A stretch of 45,545 nt of DNA from Pseudomonas lactucae (GTDB taxonomy: Bacteria > Pseudomonadota > Gammaproteobacteria > Pseudomonadales > Pseudomonadaceae), in the NCBI RefSeq assembly GCF_016937615.1, contig NZ_JAFHKI010000003.1, forward strand, positions 1 to 45,545, written 5' to 3'. Shown here piece after piece: positions 1 to 8,709 of this stretch (the stretch's first letter is position 1; each line of letters opens with the position of its first letter). The notes beneath the pieces were generated by a model, which was given only the letters and a program-made list of their open reading frames with translations, was not told the origin of the DNA and searched no databases. The position numbers were made by a program, and so were the translations under genes.

Positions 1-1
1 C

Positions 2-184
2 ACCTGTGCACAGATCCGCAGCCGTGGCCTGCACTTTGTGCATGGGTTACTGATGCCGGGCGTGGATGCGTTGTCGGCGCCGGTGTTCAACGCCGTCGGG
101 CACGTTGCGGCGGTGATGACCGTGGTCGGCCCCACCTCGCTGTTCCACGCGACGAAGATGGCCCGGCGGCGCAGCGCTTGCTGA
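2..184 (+). CDS. IclR-family transcriptional regulator, C-terminal fragment
   Basis: Only the last 60 residues are in the window; the gene begins upstream of base 1. The readable part contains PGVDALSAPVFNAVGHVAAV followed by MTVVGPTSLF. This resembles the end of the IclR effector-binding domain, where small hydrophobic strands follow a G-[VI]-x-A-[LI]-[AS]-[AV]-P-[VI] core. The family are ligand-responsive DNA-binding dimers, usually next to the catabolic genes they control. The target and ligand cannot be told from here. It runs convergently toward dacB, with 44 bases between the stop codons and no clear terminator. Confidence 0.75.
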   Translation, partial: TCAQIRSRGLHFVHGLLMPGVDALSAPVFNAVGHVAAVMTVVGPTSLFHATKMARRRSAC

Positions 185-228
185 CGGCGACCCGGGCGTG
201 AGTTGGCGCATGGGCTATCAGCCCTGAA

Positions 229-1671
229 TCAGTCGTGCCACTGCGTCAGGGCGACGGCCAGACGGTTTTCCAGGGCGTGGATTGGCGCGGCATCGCTCAG
301 GTAATTGTTGCTCACCATCGAGAACACCAGGCGTCGCCCACCGGCATCGGTGATGTAGCCACTTAACGACGAGACGCCGGCCATGGAGCCGGTCTTGGCG
401 TGCAGGTTGTTTTCGGCGGCCGTGCCACGCAGGCGATAACGCAGGCCGCCGCCGCTCATGCGGTCGGCGTTGCCGGCAATCGGCAAGGCGTTGTACCAGG
501 CGTCGAACCAGGGCTGTCTGGACGCGGCCAGCAACAGGTCGGTCAGGGTCTGCGACGACACCAGATTGCGCCGCGACAAGCCCGAACCGTCCACCTGGCT
601 CAGCGTCGCCGGGTCCATGCCGTGGCGTTTCATGAACGCCGCCACCGCCGCCACACCCGCCTGCGCGGTGCCCGCATTCGCCGTCTTGCGCCCCATGGCC
701 TTGAGCAAGACTTCGGACATATTGTTATTCGACAGTTTAAGCAGCGGCGTGATCAGTGCCTGCAACGGCGCCGACTGGTGCTCGGCCAGAGTCGTGGCGG
801 TGACCGGGGTTGCACCACCGATCACCCGTCGTCCCAAGACCTTGATGCCCTGCTGCGTCAGCGCCTGTTCGAACAGGTTGGCGACCAGTTGCGTCGGCTC
901 CCATACGCTCACCCACTGTCGGCTTTGCGTACCCGACGCCAACGTGCCGCTGAGTTGCAGCAGATTGGTGCCGTGCTGGCGGGTAATGCCATAGGTGTTG
1001 CCAGGGCCGCTGACCGCGCGATTGCTCAGTTGCACGTAATCGGTTGCCGGGCTCACCCCCACGTTAACTGGCTGGCCGGCTATCACCGGGGCCTTGGCCG
1101 TGACGATTAATGTGCCCGCATCAAAATCCGTATCGGGCGACACCGTCAGTGCCGAAATCTGCGCGCCATAGTAGGTACTTTCATCGTCCTGGGCCCAGTC
1201 CACACCGAGGCGTTCGGCGTCGAACCAAGTGTCATCGAACACCAGGTCCCCCTGCACCTGCCGCACGCCCTGGCTCGCCAGTTGCGCGGCCAGCGCCTGG
1301 TAATCAGCGAATTGCGTGGTCGGGTCGCCCAGGCCGCGCAGGTACAGGTTGCCAGTCAGGCGCTCGCCCTGCCGCGTGCCGTTGCTCAACAGTTGCGTGG
1401 AAAACCGATACTGCGGCCCCAGCACCTCCATCGCGGCGGCGGTGGTCAGCAATTTGAGGTTGGAGGCCGGCACCAGCCGCGTGCGCGGATTGTGTTGATA
1501 AAGGGTGTCGCCGCTGCGGGCGTCGCGCACCATCAGGGAGACGGTGGCGCCGTTGAGGGCCGGGTCGGCCAGCAGTTGATCAAGAGTGGCGGTGGAGCTT
1601 GGCGAAATGCTGGCGCAACCCGCGAGTAAAAAGCTCATGCACAGCAGGTGTAGCCATCGTCCAGAGTGCAT
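229..1671 (-). CDS. dacB: D-alanyl-D-alanine carboxypeptidase/endopeptidase (PBP4, DacB), lipoprotein type
   Basis: This is a peptidase S13 penicillin-binding protein of 480 residues that trims or cleaves peptidoglycan cross-links in the periplasm. The three active-site motifs are visible: S70-N-L-K73, S314-N-N and K426-T-G. The start at 1671 gives a short charged N-terminus, a hydrophobic segment and the lipobox L-L-A-G-C19, so the protein is probably a lipoprotein anchored to a membrane; classic E. coli DacB is soluble. The frame stays open for 31 more codons upstream, but that extension would bury the signal peptide and overlap a REP repeat, so it is not used. Length matches the family. 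The gene stands alone, downstream of and co-oriented with the TonB receptor. The family assignment is firm; lipidation is inferred. Confidence 0.93.
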   Translation of the reverse strand: MHSGRWLHLLCMSFLLAGCASISPSSTATLDQLLADPALNGATVSLMVRDARSGDTLYQHNPRTRLVPASNLKLLTTAAAMEVLGPQYRFSTQLLSNGTRQGERLTGNLYLRGLGDPTTQFADYQALAAQLASQGVRQVQGDLVFDDTWFDAERLGVDWAQDDESTYYGAQISALTVSPDTDFDAGTLIVTAKAPVIAGQPVNVGVSPATDYVQLSNRAVSGPGNTYGITRQHGTNLLQLSGTLASGTQSRQWVSVWEPTQLVANLFEQALTQQGIKVLGRRVIGGATPVTATTLAEHQSAPLQALITPLLKLSNNNMSEVLLKAMGRKTANAGTAQAGVAAVAAFMKRHGMDPATLSQVDGSGLSRRNLVSSQTLTDLLLAASRQPWFDAWYNALPIAGNADRMSGGGLRYRLRGTAAENNLHAKTGSMAGVSSLSGYITDAGGRRLVFSMVSNNYLSDAAPIHALENRLAVALTQWHD

Positions 1672-1728
1672 CGGTATTGTTTTCCGGCAAATCATTAGTG
1701 CGGGCAACGCTAACAGCTCCGTCCTGTT

Positions 1729-1748
1729 GTGGCGAGCGGGCTTGCTCC
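1729..1748. repeat. Single REP element
   Basis: GTGGCGAGCGGGCTTGCTCC is the core of the REP family common in fluorescens-group genomes. It has an internal GAGC-GGGCTT-GCTC hairpin. It lies between dacB and the end of the TonB receptor gene and has no inverted partner nearby. Confidence 0.7.
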
Positions 1749-1781
1749 AACATTGGGTCCTCACCGCTCTCGCAATTCCCC

Positions 1782-4196
1782 TTAGAACTGCAACGTACTC
1801 GACACCGACACCTGCCGCGCATCGCCCATCGACACGAAAAACCGGCTGGCCGCCGAGGTGTAGTAGGTGCGGTCAAACAGGTTCTTCACGTTGAGCTGGA
1901 ACTTGACCTTCTGCCCCTCGATTCTGGTGTCGTAGGTCGCGAACGCATCCGCCACGGTGTAGCCCGGCAGGTCGAAATCGTTGGCCGCATCGCCGGCGCG
2001 CTCGCCCACATAACGCGCCCCCGCGCCCACGCGCAATTGGTCGCCGCCGAACACGTTGCCGAAGTCGTACACCGCCGACAGCGAGCCGGTGTGTTTGGCG
2101 ACGTTTTGCAGGCGGTTGCCTTGCAGGGTCGGGTCTTTGGTGACGTCGGCATCGGTGTAGGCATAGCTGCCGATCAGGCTCCAGTTGTCGGTGAGCTGGC
2201 CGCTGGCGTCCAGCTCCAGGCCACGCGAGCGCACTTCGCCGGCAACGCTGTAGATCGTGTTCGCGCCGGAGCCGACCGATACCAGCACGTTGCGCTTGTT
2301 AATGTCGAACAACGCCACGCTGGCGGTGATGCGCCCCGGCACGTCGAGCTTGGCGCCCAGCTCCCAGGACTTGGATTGCTCAGGCGTCAGATCGCCGGTC
2401 AAGGTGCTGCCATCGGCCAGGGCGGCGATGGTGGAGTTGGGTTTGAACGACTCGGTGTAGCTGCCGTAGAACGACAGTTCATTGGTGTAGCGATACACCA
2501 GGCCTGCGCGCGGCACCCAGGCCTGGCCCTTGCCGTCGGTATTGGCCTTGAACGGTACGCCTTTGCCGGCGTATTGGTCGTACATCTGGTAGCGCGCGCC
2601 AGCCACAAAGATCCACTGGTCGGTGAGGTGAATCGCGTCCTGGAAAAACAGCGAGTCGCTGCGCAACAGGTCGGTCTGGGCGCTGTCGGCGGCGCTGACC
2701 GTGGTGCCCGCCACTTCGTTGCCGTACACCGGGTCGTTGTAGTTGAAGTTGGCGCGCGAGCCCTGGCGAATCAGGTCGGCGCGATAGATCTTGCGGTACT
2801 CGTCGTCCAGTCCGAACACCAGGTCATGCTGCATGCCCAGCACATTGACCTTGCCTTCCAGGCTGGCGGTGGCGAAACGGTCGGTGCTGATCGCGCCCTG
2901 GGTGCCGTCCATCCTGCGGGCCAATGTGCCGTTGCTGTTCACCGCACTGATGCGCACCTGGCTGGCATCGTAGGTTTCGCGGTTCCAGCTGTAGCCAAAG
3001 TGAGCTTTCCACGCGTCGTTCAAGTCGTGGTCGGCTTCGAAGCGGTACAGGTCCGAGCGCCCTTCCATATTGTTGAACGGCTCATCCAGGCGCCGTGTGG
3101 CGGGGATGTCCAGCGGATGGTTGGTCTTGGGGTCGATGGCGGTACCACGGTCGAATGGCGAGAGAAATTCACGGTGTTCGTAGGCGAACAGCAATTGGGT
3201 GCTGTCTCCGTACCAGGCCAGGGACGGTGCCAACAACGTCTCGCGATGGGTGCCGAAGTTGCGCCAGTAGTCTTCATCTTCATGGTCGACGATCAGGCGA
3301 TAGGCCAGGCCCGAATCACCCAGCGGGCCAGTGGTGTCGAGGCCGCCGCCGCTGCCGTTCTTGCCGTTGCCGAAGGTGGAGCCGCGCACGGTCAGGGACG
3401 TGGTTTGAGTCAACTCGGGCTTTTTGCTGACGATATTCACCACGCCGCCCGGGTCCTGGATGCCATACAGCAGCGACGACGGCCCCTTGAGCACTTCGAC
3501 GCGCTCGGCCGTGGCGTTCAAGGCACGGCCCTGCACCACCGGCATGCCGTCGCGCATGATCGAGCCGTTACGGTTGTCGCCAAAGCCGCGCAGCATCACG
3601 GCGTCCTGGGTACTGGCGAGGGTGTTGGCCTGGGTGATACCGCTGACATTGCCCAGGGCGTCATCCAGGTTGCGCGGGGTCTGGTCGCGCAATACCTGGG
3701 CCGGGACCACATTGACGGTTTGCGGGGTTTCCAGCAGCAGCGCATGGGAGCGCATCACCGAACTGGTGGGCGGCGGCTGGTAGCTGGTGCTGTCCTGGGT
3801 TTGGCCGACACCGCTGATGGTGGTGGCGCCCAGGTTGAGCGTACCGTCGGTGGGCACGGGCTCCAGCGCCAGGGTGCGGGCGTCGATCTGGCGGAAGGTA
3901 AAGCCGGAGTTACCCAGCAGGCGTTGCAGGGCCTGGGCCGCGCTCATCTGCCCGCTGACCGCCGGAGCGCTCAGACCGTAAGGCGCTTCATCGGTATAGA
4001 TCACGCTGATGCCGGTGACCCGACTGAAATCGCTCAGAGCCTGGGGCAACGGCTTGGCAGCCAGGGCAAAGGTGAATTGGGCACTTTGCTGCTCTTGCGC
4101 CTGCGCCACGCACAGCGGCAGCAACGCCAGCCCCGATACGGCCAGTACCGACGCGCCCAACCACTGTTTAACCAAACCGCCCGCCATCGACTTCAT
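1782..4196 (-). CDS. TonB-dependent siderophore receptor with STN signalling domain
   Basis: This is an outer-membrane ferric-siderophore transporter of 804 residues. After a signal peptide ending near AQAQ, residues ~38-108 form an STN (secretin/TonB N-terminal) domain (FALAAKPLPQALSDFSRVTG). A plug domain follows (~140-250: ETPQTVNVVPAQVLRDQ, GGVVNIVSKKP), then a beta-barrel ending in the typical SVSSTLQF with terminal Phe. The STN domain is usually linked to an anti-sigma/ECF-sigma pair, but none is adjacent, so such a partner would be unlinked or absent. The ligand cannot be read from sequence; a ferrichrome- or ferrioxamine-type hydroxamate is only a guess. The ATG at 4196 is chosen because it begins the signal peptide; an 18-codon extension would need TTG and would cross the candidate Fur site. 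Confidence 0.92.
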   Translation of the reverse strand: MKSMAGGLVKQWLGASVLAVSGLALLPLCVAQAQEQQSAQFTFALAAKPLPQALSDFSRVTGISVIYTDEAPYGLSAPAVSGQMSAAQALQRLLGNSGFTFRQIDARTLALEPVPTDGTLNLGATTISGVGQTQDSTSYQPPPTSSVMRSHALLLETPQTVNVVPAQVLRDQTPRNLDDALGNVSGITQANTLASTQDAVMLRGFGDNRNGSIMRDGMPVVQGRALNATAERVEVLKGPSSLLYGIQDPGGVVNIVSKKPELTQTTSLTVRGSTFGNGKNGSGGGLDTTGPLGDSGLAYRLIVDHEDEDYWRNFGTHRETLLAPSLAWYGDSTQLLFAYEHREFLSPFDRGTAIDPKTNHPLDIPATRRLDEPFNNMEGRSDLYRFEADHDLNDAWKAHFGYSWNRETYDASQVRISAVNSNGTLARRMDGTQGAISTDRFATASLEGKVNVLGMQHDLVFGLDDEYRKIYRADLIRQGSRANFNYNDPVYGNEVAGTTVSAADSAQTDLLRSDSLFFQDAIHLTDQWIFVAGARYQMYDQYAGKGVPFKANTDGKGQAWVPRAGLVYRYTNELSFYGSYTESFKPNSTIAALADGSTLTGDLTPEQSKSWELGAKLDVPGRITASVALFDINKRNVLVSVGSGANTIYSVAGEVRSRGLELDASGQLTDNWSLIGSYAYTDADVTKDPTLQGNRLQNVAKHTGSLSAVYDFGNVFGGDQLRVGAGARYVGERAGDAANDFDLPGYTVADAFATYDTRIEGQKVKFQLNVKNLFDRTYYTSAASRFFVSMGDARQVSVSSTLQF

Positions 4197-4225
4197 GCTG
4201 TAGGAACCCGTGTAGAAAACGCCGT

Positions 4226-4244
4226 TAATGCGAATAGATCGCAG
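4226..4244. promoter_or_regulatory. Candidate Fur box upstream of the TonB receptor
   Basis: TAATGCGAATAGATCGCAG lies 30 bases upstream of the receptor ATG. Read on the minus strand it contains CTATTCGCATTA, similar to the CATTCGCATTA half often seen in pseudomonad Fur sites. The match to the 19-bp palindromic consensus is partial. Iron control is expected for this gene class, so this is context-supported inference. Confidence 0.35.
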
Positions 4245-4306
4245 TTTCAAGCACTACACGGGTGGGCCACAGGTTTACCTCACCTTTATCTGCAAATATT
4301 TTTGGT

Positions 4307-5242
4307 TTATTGCGCCTGGAGGCGAAAACCGAAGCGTGGGAAGTGCACATGCACAGTGCCTGCGCGTGGGTCGGTGCGGCGCAGGATCAGCGTTTCGCGA
4401 CCGGCAAAGAGCAACTCGCCGGCGACCGGATCGACCCCGTAATCGATCGCGCTGATGCTCACCTGCTGGCCGGCCTTAAAACCATTCAAGTCCTCGAATA
4501 CCTCCTCGGGCAACTCGGCGGGGGTTGCCTCGCGGGCGATTTGCAGGGCCTGCTCGGCGCTCATCTGGCTGGACGTGCCGTGGCCGAAACCGAGCACACG
4601 TCCCAACCACGCCGACACGGCCGGATACGCATCCACTAACGGCGCGGTCACGGGAGTGGCCTTGAGGAACCACAACGAGTGGGCCAGGGCGAAGTCGGCT
4701 ATGCACGGCTCGCCGAACAGGAAGTCACCCGGTTCACGCTGCAGTTGCTGCTCCAGCCGCGCCATGATCGACGGCCATTGATGTTTGGCCAATTCACTCG
4801 GGAGTTTGCTCGCCGTACCGCCGCTGAACAGCGCGGCGCGGTCGGCGAGAAAGGCCTTGATCGCTTCCGGCGGCAACTTGCCGAAACGCACCGCCACCGA
4901 TTCCGGCTGGAATACCAGACTCACGGCATGCGCAAACACCACGCTGTCGGCCCAGGTGGCGAAGGTTTGCGTGATCATTTCCTGGCCCAGCGGAAACAGC
5001 GCCGGCGCGACTTTTTCCTGTTCAAGGCGGCGTGCGATCAGCGCGGTGTCGCAATAGATATCGGCGCCGATCTGCAGCACCGGGGTTTTACGGTAGCCAC
5101 CGGTGAGGGCGGTCAGGTCCGGCTTGGGCATCACCGGTGAGATATGCACCGAGTGCCAGGACAAGCCTTTGAAGCCCAGCAGCAGCCGAGCTTTTTCCGC
5201 GAAGGGAGAGGTGGGGTAGTGGTGCAGGATTAGCTCAGACAT
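4307..5242 (-). CDS. Glutathione S-transferase family protein
   Basis: This is a cytosolic GST-like protein of 311 residues. The N-terminus MSELILHHYPTSPFAEKARL and later GGYRKTPVLQIGADIYCDTA have the thioredoxin-fold pattern, including the cis-Pro (TPVLQ) and the D-T-A that replaces the usual glutathione-binding E-S. A helical GST C-terminal domain follows. At 311 residues it is longer than the usual ~200-230, and the last ~80 residues (from about FEDLNGF onward) look like an added beta-rich domain. The start at 5242 (MSEL) matches the fold's first strand; a longer in-frame extension has no family features. The substrate is unknown. It may be co-transcribed with the two small genes upstream. 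Confidence 0.8.
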   Translation of the reverse strand: MSELILHHYPTSPFAEKARLLLGFKGLSWHSVHISPVMPKPDLTALTGGYRKTPVLQIGADIYCDTALIARRLEQEKVAPALFPLGQEMITQTFATWADSVVFAHAVSLVFQPESVAVRFGKLPPEAIKAFLADRAALFSGGTASKLPSELAKHQWPSIMARLEQQLQREPGDFLFGEPCIADFALAHSLWFLKATPVTAPLVDAYPAVSAWLGRVLGFGHGTSSQMSAEQALQIAREATPAELPEEVFEDLNGFKAGQQVSISAIDYGVDPVAGELLFAGRETLILRRTDPRAGTVHVHFPRFGFRLQAQ

Positions 5243-5317
5243 GCCGGGGTCCACTCGAATGATGAACCCGCAGCTTAGCGCGCAATGGGTTGCGGTGGCG
5301 TGATGGGCGCCCATCAG

Positions 5318-5605
5318 TCAGATCAATGACCCGCTCGCCGCCAGGCATTCCTTGGCGCTCTTCTTCAATTTCTTGATCAGCCGTTCCTGGCGCAGCGCCT
5401 CGCCCTTGCTCGCGCACCGCTCGGTATACACCAGCGCGACCGCCGGGCTGGACAAAAAAAACCGTGCGCCCTTGCCGCTCTGGTGCGAGGCAAAACGGCG
5501 CACCGGGTCGTTGCTGATGCCGCAATACAGCGCGCCATTGGCGGCACGCACCAGGTATACAAACCAGGGTTTGGGTTCGGCGGGATCAGTCACAGGCGGA
5601 TTCAA
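5318..5605 (-). CDS. GIY-YIG domain protein (UPF0213/YhbQ-like)
   Basis: This small protein of about 95 residues is a single GIY-YIG nuclease-like domain. [20 protein letters not shown] gives the two half-motifs (V-Y-L and Y-C-G-I), followed by the conserved Arg in [17 protein letters not shown] and the [14 protein letters not shown] helix. Stand-alone proteins of this type are widespread and mostly uncharacterised; nuclease activity is inferred from the fold. The start is uncertain: the full frame needs TTG at 5605, while GTG at 5593 would give 91 residues; neither has a clear ribosome binding site. It begins 24 bases after the stop of the SnoaL-like gene on the same strand, so the two may share a transcript. 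Confidence 0.85.
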   Translation of the reverse strand: MNPPVTDPAEPKPWFVYLVRAANGALYCGISNDPVRRFASHQSGKGARFFLSSPAVALVYTERCASKGEALRQERLIKKLKKSAKECLAASGSLI

Positions 5606-5629
5606 CGGACCAGAGGAACACCAAGCTTA

Positions 5630-6100
5630 TCAACGACTGGCCTGGAATGCCTTCAGACCTTTGCGCGCCTGGGCACGCACAGCGTTTTTCACCAGCGGCG
5701 TCCAGCCCAGCAGCAGGCCTTTGGTGCCCAATGCCTGGCGCGACCAGCGCCACAGGTCGAAGCTGTCGTGGTGTTCGCAGATCTTGCCGTCGCGCAATAC
5801 AAAGCGTGCCTGGATATCGTTGACCACTGTGTTGCCGGTGGCGCTGAACAGGTAGGTGGCGACCCAATGCGCACCGCCGCTGCGATCATCGCTGCGCACA
5901 TTGTCGAACGTCAGGGAGAAGTCCTTGGCGCGGGTGGTGAGCATGCGCCACATATCGCCGGCATCCCGGCCACGCAGTTCACCGAAGGCCGGGTCGCTGA
6001 ACAGCACATCGTCGGTGTAGCAGGCCGCCATGGCCTCGGCATCCAGGCGTTGGAACGCCTCGTAGAAGCGGGTGATCAGGGCGCTGTGGGCATCACTCAT
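5630..6100 (-). CDS. SnoaL-like (NTF2-fold) protein
   Basis: This is a small cytosolic protein of 156 residues with an NTF2-like fold. ALITRFYEAFQRLDAEAMAA, then CYTDDVLFSDPAFGELRGRD, then a beta-sheet segment ending in KICEHHDSFDLWRW form the typical SnoaL-like sequence. Members range from polyketide cyclases to ketosteroid-isomerase-like enzymes and binding proteins; nothing here fixes a reaction. The ATG at 6100 is unambiguous. The gene is first of a possible three-gene minus-strand group with the GIY-YIG and GST-like genes. Confidence 0.8.
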   Translation of the reverse strand: MSDAHSALITRFYEAFQRLDAEAMAACYTDDVLFSDPAFGELRGRDAGDMWRMLTTRAKDFSLTFDNVRSDDRSGGAHWVATYLFSATGNTVVNDIQARFVLRDGKICEHHDSFDLWRWSRQALGTKGLLLGWTPLVKNAVRAQARKGLKAFQASR

Positions 6101-6127
6101 GGGCGGGTTCCGTAAACATTTTTGTCA

Positions 6128-6153
6128 GGCCTGCACGATAGTCCGTGCAGGCC
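6128..6153. repeat. Perfect 9-bp inverted repeat
   Basis: GGCCTGCAC and GTGCAGGCC are separated by eight bases, between the solitary pilin gene and the SnoaL-like gene. It is placed where a terminator for the pilin gene would be, but the minus strand beyond the stem is A-rich rather than T-rich, so intrinsic termination is doubtful. Confidence 0.5.
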
Positions 6154-6200
6154 ATGAAAACCATGGGCATTCATGACAAAAATAGTGCCGGCGTTGCGCG

Positions 6201-6851
6201 TTACAGGTAGACGATGTCCAGGGTGGCGCTGCCGTCGATGGGGATGTCTTCGGTGCCCGGCAAATTGTCTTTCTGAGTGATAAATGTAGAAATCAGCAGA
6301 TCGGCCCGCAAGATCTGCACCGCCAGTGGCACGGGCTGCTGGGTACTTCCCCCGTTCGCCGCGCGCAGCCAGTTCGGTTGCCAGAGTGCGTCCCAGGTTT
6401 CAAACCAGGTCTGGCCATCGACGGACTCGACTATGGCACGCGCAACACCGTCGGCTGTCGTGTTGCTTGTGCGAAGCATGTACCGACCGATTTTCTCACC
6501 GCCAGACGCTACTCCCAGCCCGAAAAATGAACTGACCGGCGGCCCGCCCTGCCATTCAGGCATGGCGGTTCCGTAGCGGTTATCCGTCGCCTTGACGGCA
6601 ATCAGCGCCGTCGCTTCGCAGTTGACCGTTAACGTCAACGTGGCGTCCGGCAACTGCGTATGCCTGCGGGGGTCGAGGTCCTGGAAAGATATTTTGCCGT
6701 GGTCCACCACGCCGCCGTTGGACAGCTGCGGCGTACAGGCAGACGGTGTGATCATGCCGACGACACTCAAGTCCACACTGGACGCGGCAAATACAGTGGA
6801 GACACCCGCCAGCAATAAAGCCGCGGCCGTAAGTACATGAAACTGTTGCAT
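6201..6851 (-). CDS. Solitary DUF1120 fimbrial subunit-like protein
   Basis: This 216-residue exported protein belongs to the same family as the pilin-like genes of the operon on the other side of the regulators. It has a signal peptide ending in TVFAA, the N-terminal strand SSVDLSVVGMITPSACTPQL, the LSNGGVVDHGKIS segment, a second Cys in LTLTVNCEAT (a probable Cys-Cys pair) and the C-terminal DGSATLDIVYL with penultimate Tyr. It probably enters the periplasm and is assembled by the locus chaperone and usher. It is transcribed away from the operon and lies downstream of the response regulator on the same strand, with 209 bases between them. It could be a variant shaft or tip subunit, or an assembly terminator; the role is inferred. 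Confidence 0.85.
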   Translation of the reverse strand: MQQFHVLTAAALLLAGVSTVFAASSVDLSVVGMITPSACTPQLSNGGVVDHGKISFQDLDPRRHTQLPDATLTLTVNCEATALIAVKATDNRYGTAMPEWQGGPPVSSFFGLGVASGGEKIGRYMLRTSNTTADGVARAIVESVDGQTWFETWDALWQPNWLRAANGGSTQQPVPLAVQILRADLLISTFITQKDNLPGTEDIPIDGSATLDIVYL

Positions 6852-7010
6852 GGGAATGCTCGCTTGCGGTCGATTAATTAACAGCCTCGACAGACATGTG
6901 TCGGCAACTTGTCAAGTCGACTCATCCAATAGACTAGGCATGTCAGGCTCCCACCCACTTGCGGCAGGAGGACGACATTAAACTAAAGGATTAACAGCGC
7001 ACACCCAATA

Positions 7011-7022
7011 CAACTAATACGA
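7011..7022 (+). promoter_or_regulatory. Motif CAACTAATACGA upstream of the solitary pilin gene
   Basis: This 12-bp string lies 160-171 bases upstream of the solitary pilin start. It matches the reverse complement of the string at 8960-8971 in the divergent operon promoter at 11 of 12 positions. It is a candidate binding site for the locus response regulator; this rests only on recurrence and position. Confidence 0.3.
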
Positions 7023-7060
7023 ATCCGAACAGTAAGTTATCGGCATTAAACGACAACTTG

Positions 7061-7708
7061 CTAAGGCACCATTCCGGCCTCGCGCGCATAGGCAAACAAA
7101 TCCACATCCGTGGATATACACAAGCGATGCATGGCAGTACTTTTCTGTTTGCTGATAGTGGAAATACTGCGATTGACCTGGGCGGCGATCTGGCTGACGG
7201 TCATGCCACTGGCCAACATGCGCACCACTTCGCGCTCCTTGCCCGACAGTTGCGGCGATGCGTCACTCTTTGAAGTGCCGGCCAGTTCCATCTGTACACG
7301 CAAGGACTCACTGACAAAGGTGCGTCCGCTGACCACGGCCCTCAAGGCCAGGGGCAACTCCCGCGCCGAGGCGCTTTTGGCGACGATCGCCCTCGCGCCA
7401 TGGGCGAACGCCGAACGCAGGGTGGCGACATTGGCGAACATGGTCACCAGAATCACCGGCAATGTCGGATATTGGCGCTGCAACAAGCCCAACAAACCAT
7501 ACCCATCCGCCTGCTGGTCGCCGGGCATGGCGAAATCAGTGACAATCACATCGCAAGGCGTACTCGCCACCAGCGCCAGCAACTGATCAGGGCCATTGGC
7601 CTCACCCACGACTTTGTATACACCACCGGCCTCGATTACCACTTTCTGCCCAACACGAACAATGGGGTGATCGTCGGCAATAATTATCCGAAGCATCGTA
7701 TTTTCCAT
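7061..7708 (-). CDS. NarL/FixJ-family response regulator (RcsB/RocA/BvgA-like)
   Basis: This 215-residue regulator has an N-terminal receiver domain (IIIADDHPIVRVG acidic pair; phospho-acceptor Asp in DVIVTDFAMPG; Thr in VILVTMF; Lys in AIVAKSA). A C-terminal LuxR-type helix-turn-helix follows (LSGKEREVVRMLASGMTVSQ; RSISTISKQKSTAMHRL). The HTH wording and the end (DVDLFAYAREAGMV) resemble the RcsB/RocA/BvgA branch, which receives phosphate from hybrid kinases through Hpt domains. The next gene upstream encodes receiver-Hpt, so the two probably form part of one phosphorelay controlling the flanking fimbrial genes, as Roc systems control cup fimbriae in P. aeruginosa. Two starts are possible, 7708 and 7696; the second has GAAAAT just upstream. 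Target and partner are inferred. Confidence 0.9.
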   Translation of the reverse strand: MENTMLRIIIADDHPIVRVGQKVVIEAGGVYKVVGEANGPDQLLALVASTPCDVIVTDFAMPGDQQADGYGLLGLLQRQYPTLPVILVTMFANVATLRSAFAHGARAIVAKSASARELPLALRAVVSGRTFVSESLRVQMELAGTSKSDASPQLSGKEREVVRMLASGMTVSQIAAQVNRSISTISKQKSTAMHRLCISTDVDLFAYAREAGMVP

Positions 7709-7893
7709 GATGGCAATTTGAACAACTGAAAATACCCCGGCAAACCTTGGACAACAACCGGTGATATTGCACAGGTTTTCACCACACCCCGTATTTACGT
7801 GCGCTTAACTTATACCCACAAGAGAAAAGGAACAGTCGTACAGAAACATCCTACTTATCAGATGGAAAAATTCCTGCATTTCCTCGTAGGACA

Positions 7894-8709
7894 CTAGAGG
7901 CTTGCCAAGTACGATAAATAATGTTCGATGTCCCTTTCAAAACGCGTCAGCAGCGCTGCGTTAGCGGCCACGCCGGTGCGCTGTACACGCTCGATCAGGT
8001 GCATGGCGCGCTGTTCCAGGCCCGTGTCGCCAAGAAATGCCATCCCCCCCACCAGCCGATGCAAGCGCTGGGTGGTGGTGACGCTATCTTGATCGTTGAG
8101 CGCTTGTTTCAGCACTGCCAGGTCTTCGTGAGCCTCCTGGATCAAACAAAACAACAGGGGTTCCACCACCTCCCAGAAGCCGAACGTTGCGATCAGGCTG
8201 GCACGGGTTGCAAGCTTGCCATGCAAACGTACCAAATCCACCGGGCGCCCTGGGCGATGCAGCCGTGTGTCGGAGCTGGGCAGCCAATACAGCAGCACCT
8301 CGCGCAGTCGCTCAAGGGTGATGGGCTTGAGCATCCAGTCGTCCATGCCGCACGCCACGCAGCGCTGGATCTGCTCCGCGCCCAGGCATCCGGTCAAGGC
8401 AATCACCGGCAGCCGCGCGGTGCCGGCCAGACGTTCACGGCGACGCAGTTCAAGGGTCAGGGCATAACCGTCCATCACCGGCATGCGGCAATCACTGATC
8501 AGCAGATCGAACGGACGCGCCGCCAAGGCCTCCAGCGCCGCCTGGCCATCTCCAACGGCTTCATGGGCCAACCCCAGCGAACACAAAAATGAACCGATCA
8601 GCAGCCGATAGGCGCGGTGATCATCGGCCACCAATACCCGCAGGGTCTGCCAATGCGGCGGTATTGGCGATTTGATGTGTGGACTACAGCCAGCAGTGGA
8701 GTCCTGCAT
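7894..8709 (-). CDS. Receiver-Hpt phosphorelay protein
   Basis: This 271-residue cytosolic protein has two phosphotransfer domains and no kinase domain. Residues ~20-140 form a receiver (LRVLVADDHRAYR acidic pair; Asp in FDLLISDCRMPVMDG; Thr in VIALTG; Lys in DDWMLKPI). Residues ~165-260 are helical with the Hpt signature QRLHRLVGGMAFLG, whose His should carry phosphate. This is the layout of the C-terminal half of a BvgS/EvgS/RocS hybrid kinase, here as a stand-alone gene. The start at 8709 has GAGGTAGCT just before the ATG; a longer frame upstream has no family features. It lies 185 bases upstream of the response regulator on the same strand and is divergent from the pilin operon. It could be a shuttle for an unlinked kinase or a relic of a deleted one. 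Confidence 0.9.
   Translation of the reverse strand: MQDSTAGCSPHIKSPIPPHWQTLRVLVADDHRAYRLLIGSFLCSLGLAHEAVGDGQAALEALAARPFDLLISDCRMPVMDGYALTLELRRRERLAGTARLPVIALTGCLGAEQIQRCVACGMDDWMLKPITLERLREVLLYWLPSSDTRLHRPGRPVDLVRLHGKLATRASLIATFGFWEVVEPLLFCLIQEAHEDLAVLKQALNDQDSVTTTQRLHRLVGGMAFLGDTGLEQRAMHLIERVQRTGVAANAALLTRFERDIEHYLSYLASL

Noticed and set aside
1599..4442. A 947-codon open frame antisense to the TonB receptor
   Set aside because: It has no domain, signal peptide or plausible ribosome site. It is the mirror of high third-position GC in the real receptor gene, which has full family features.
6128..6153. Intrinsic terminator for the solitary pilin gene
   Set aside because: The stem is perfect, but there is no T run after it in the direction of transcription; kept only as an inverted repeat.
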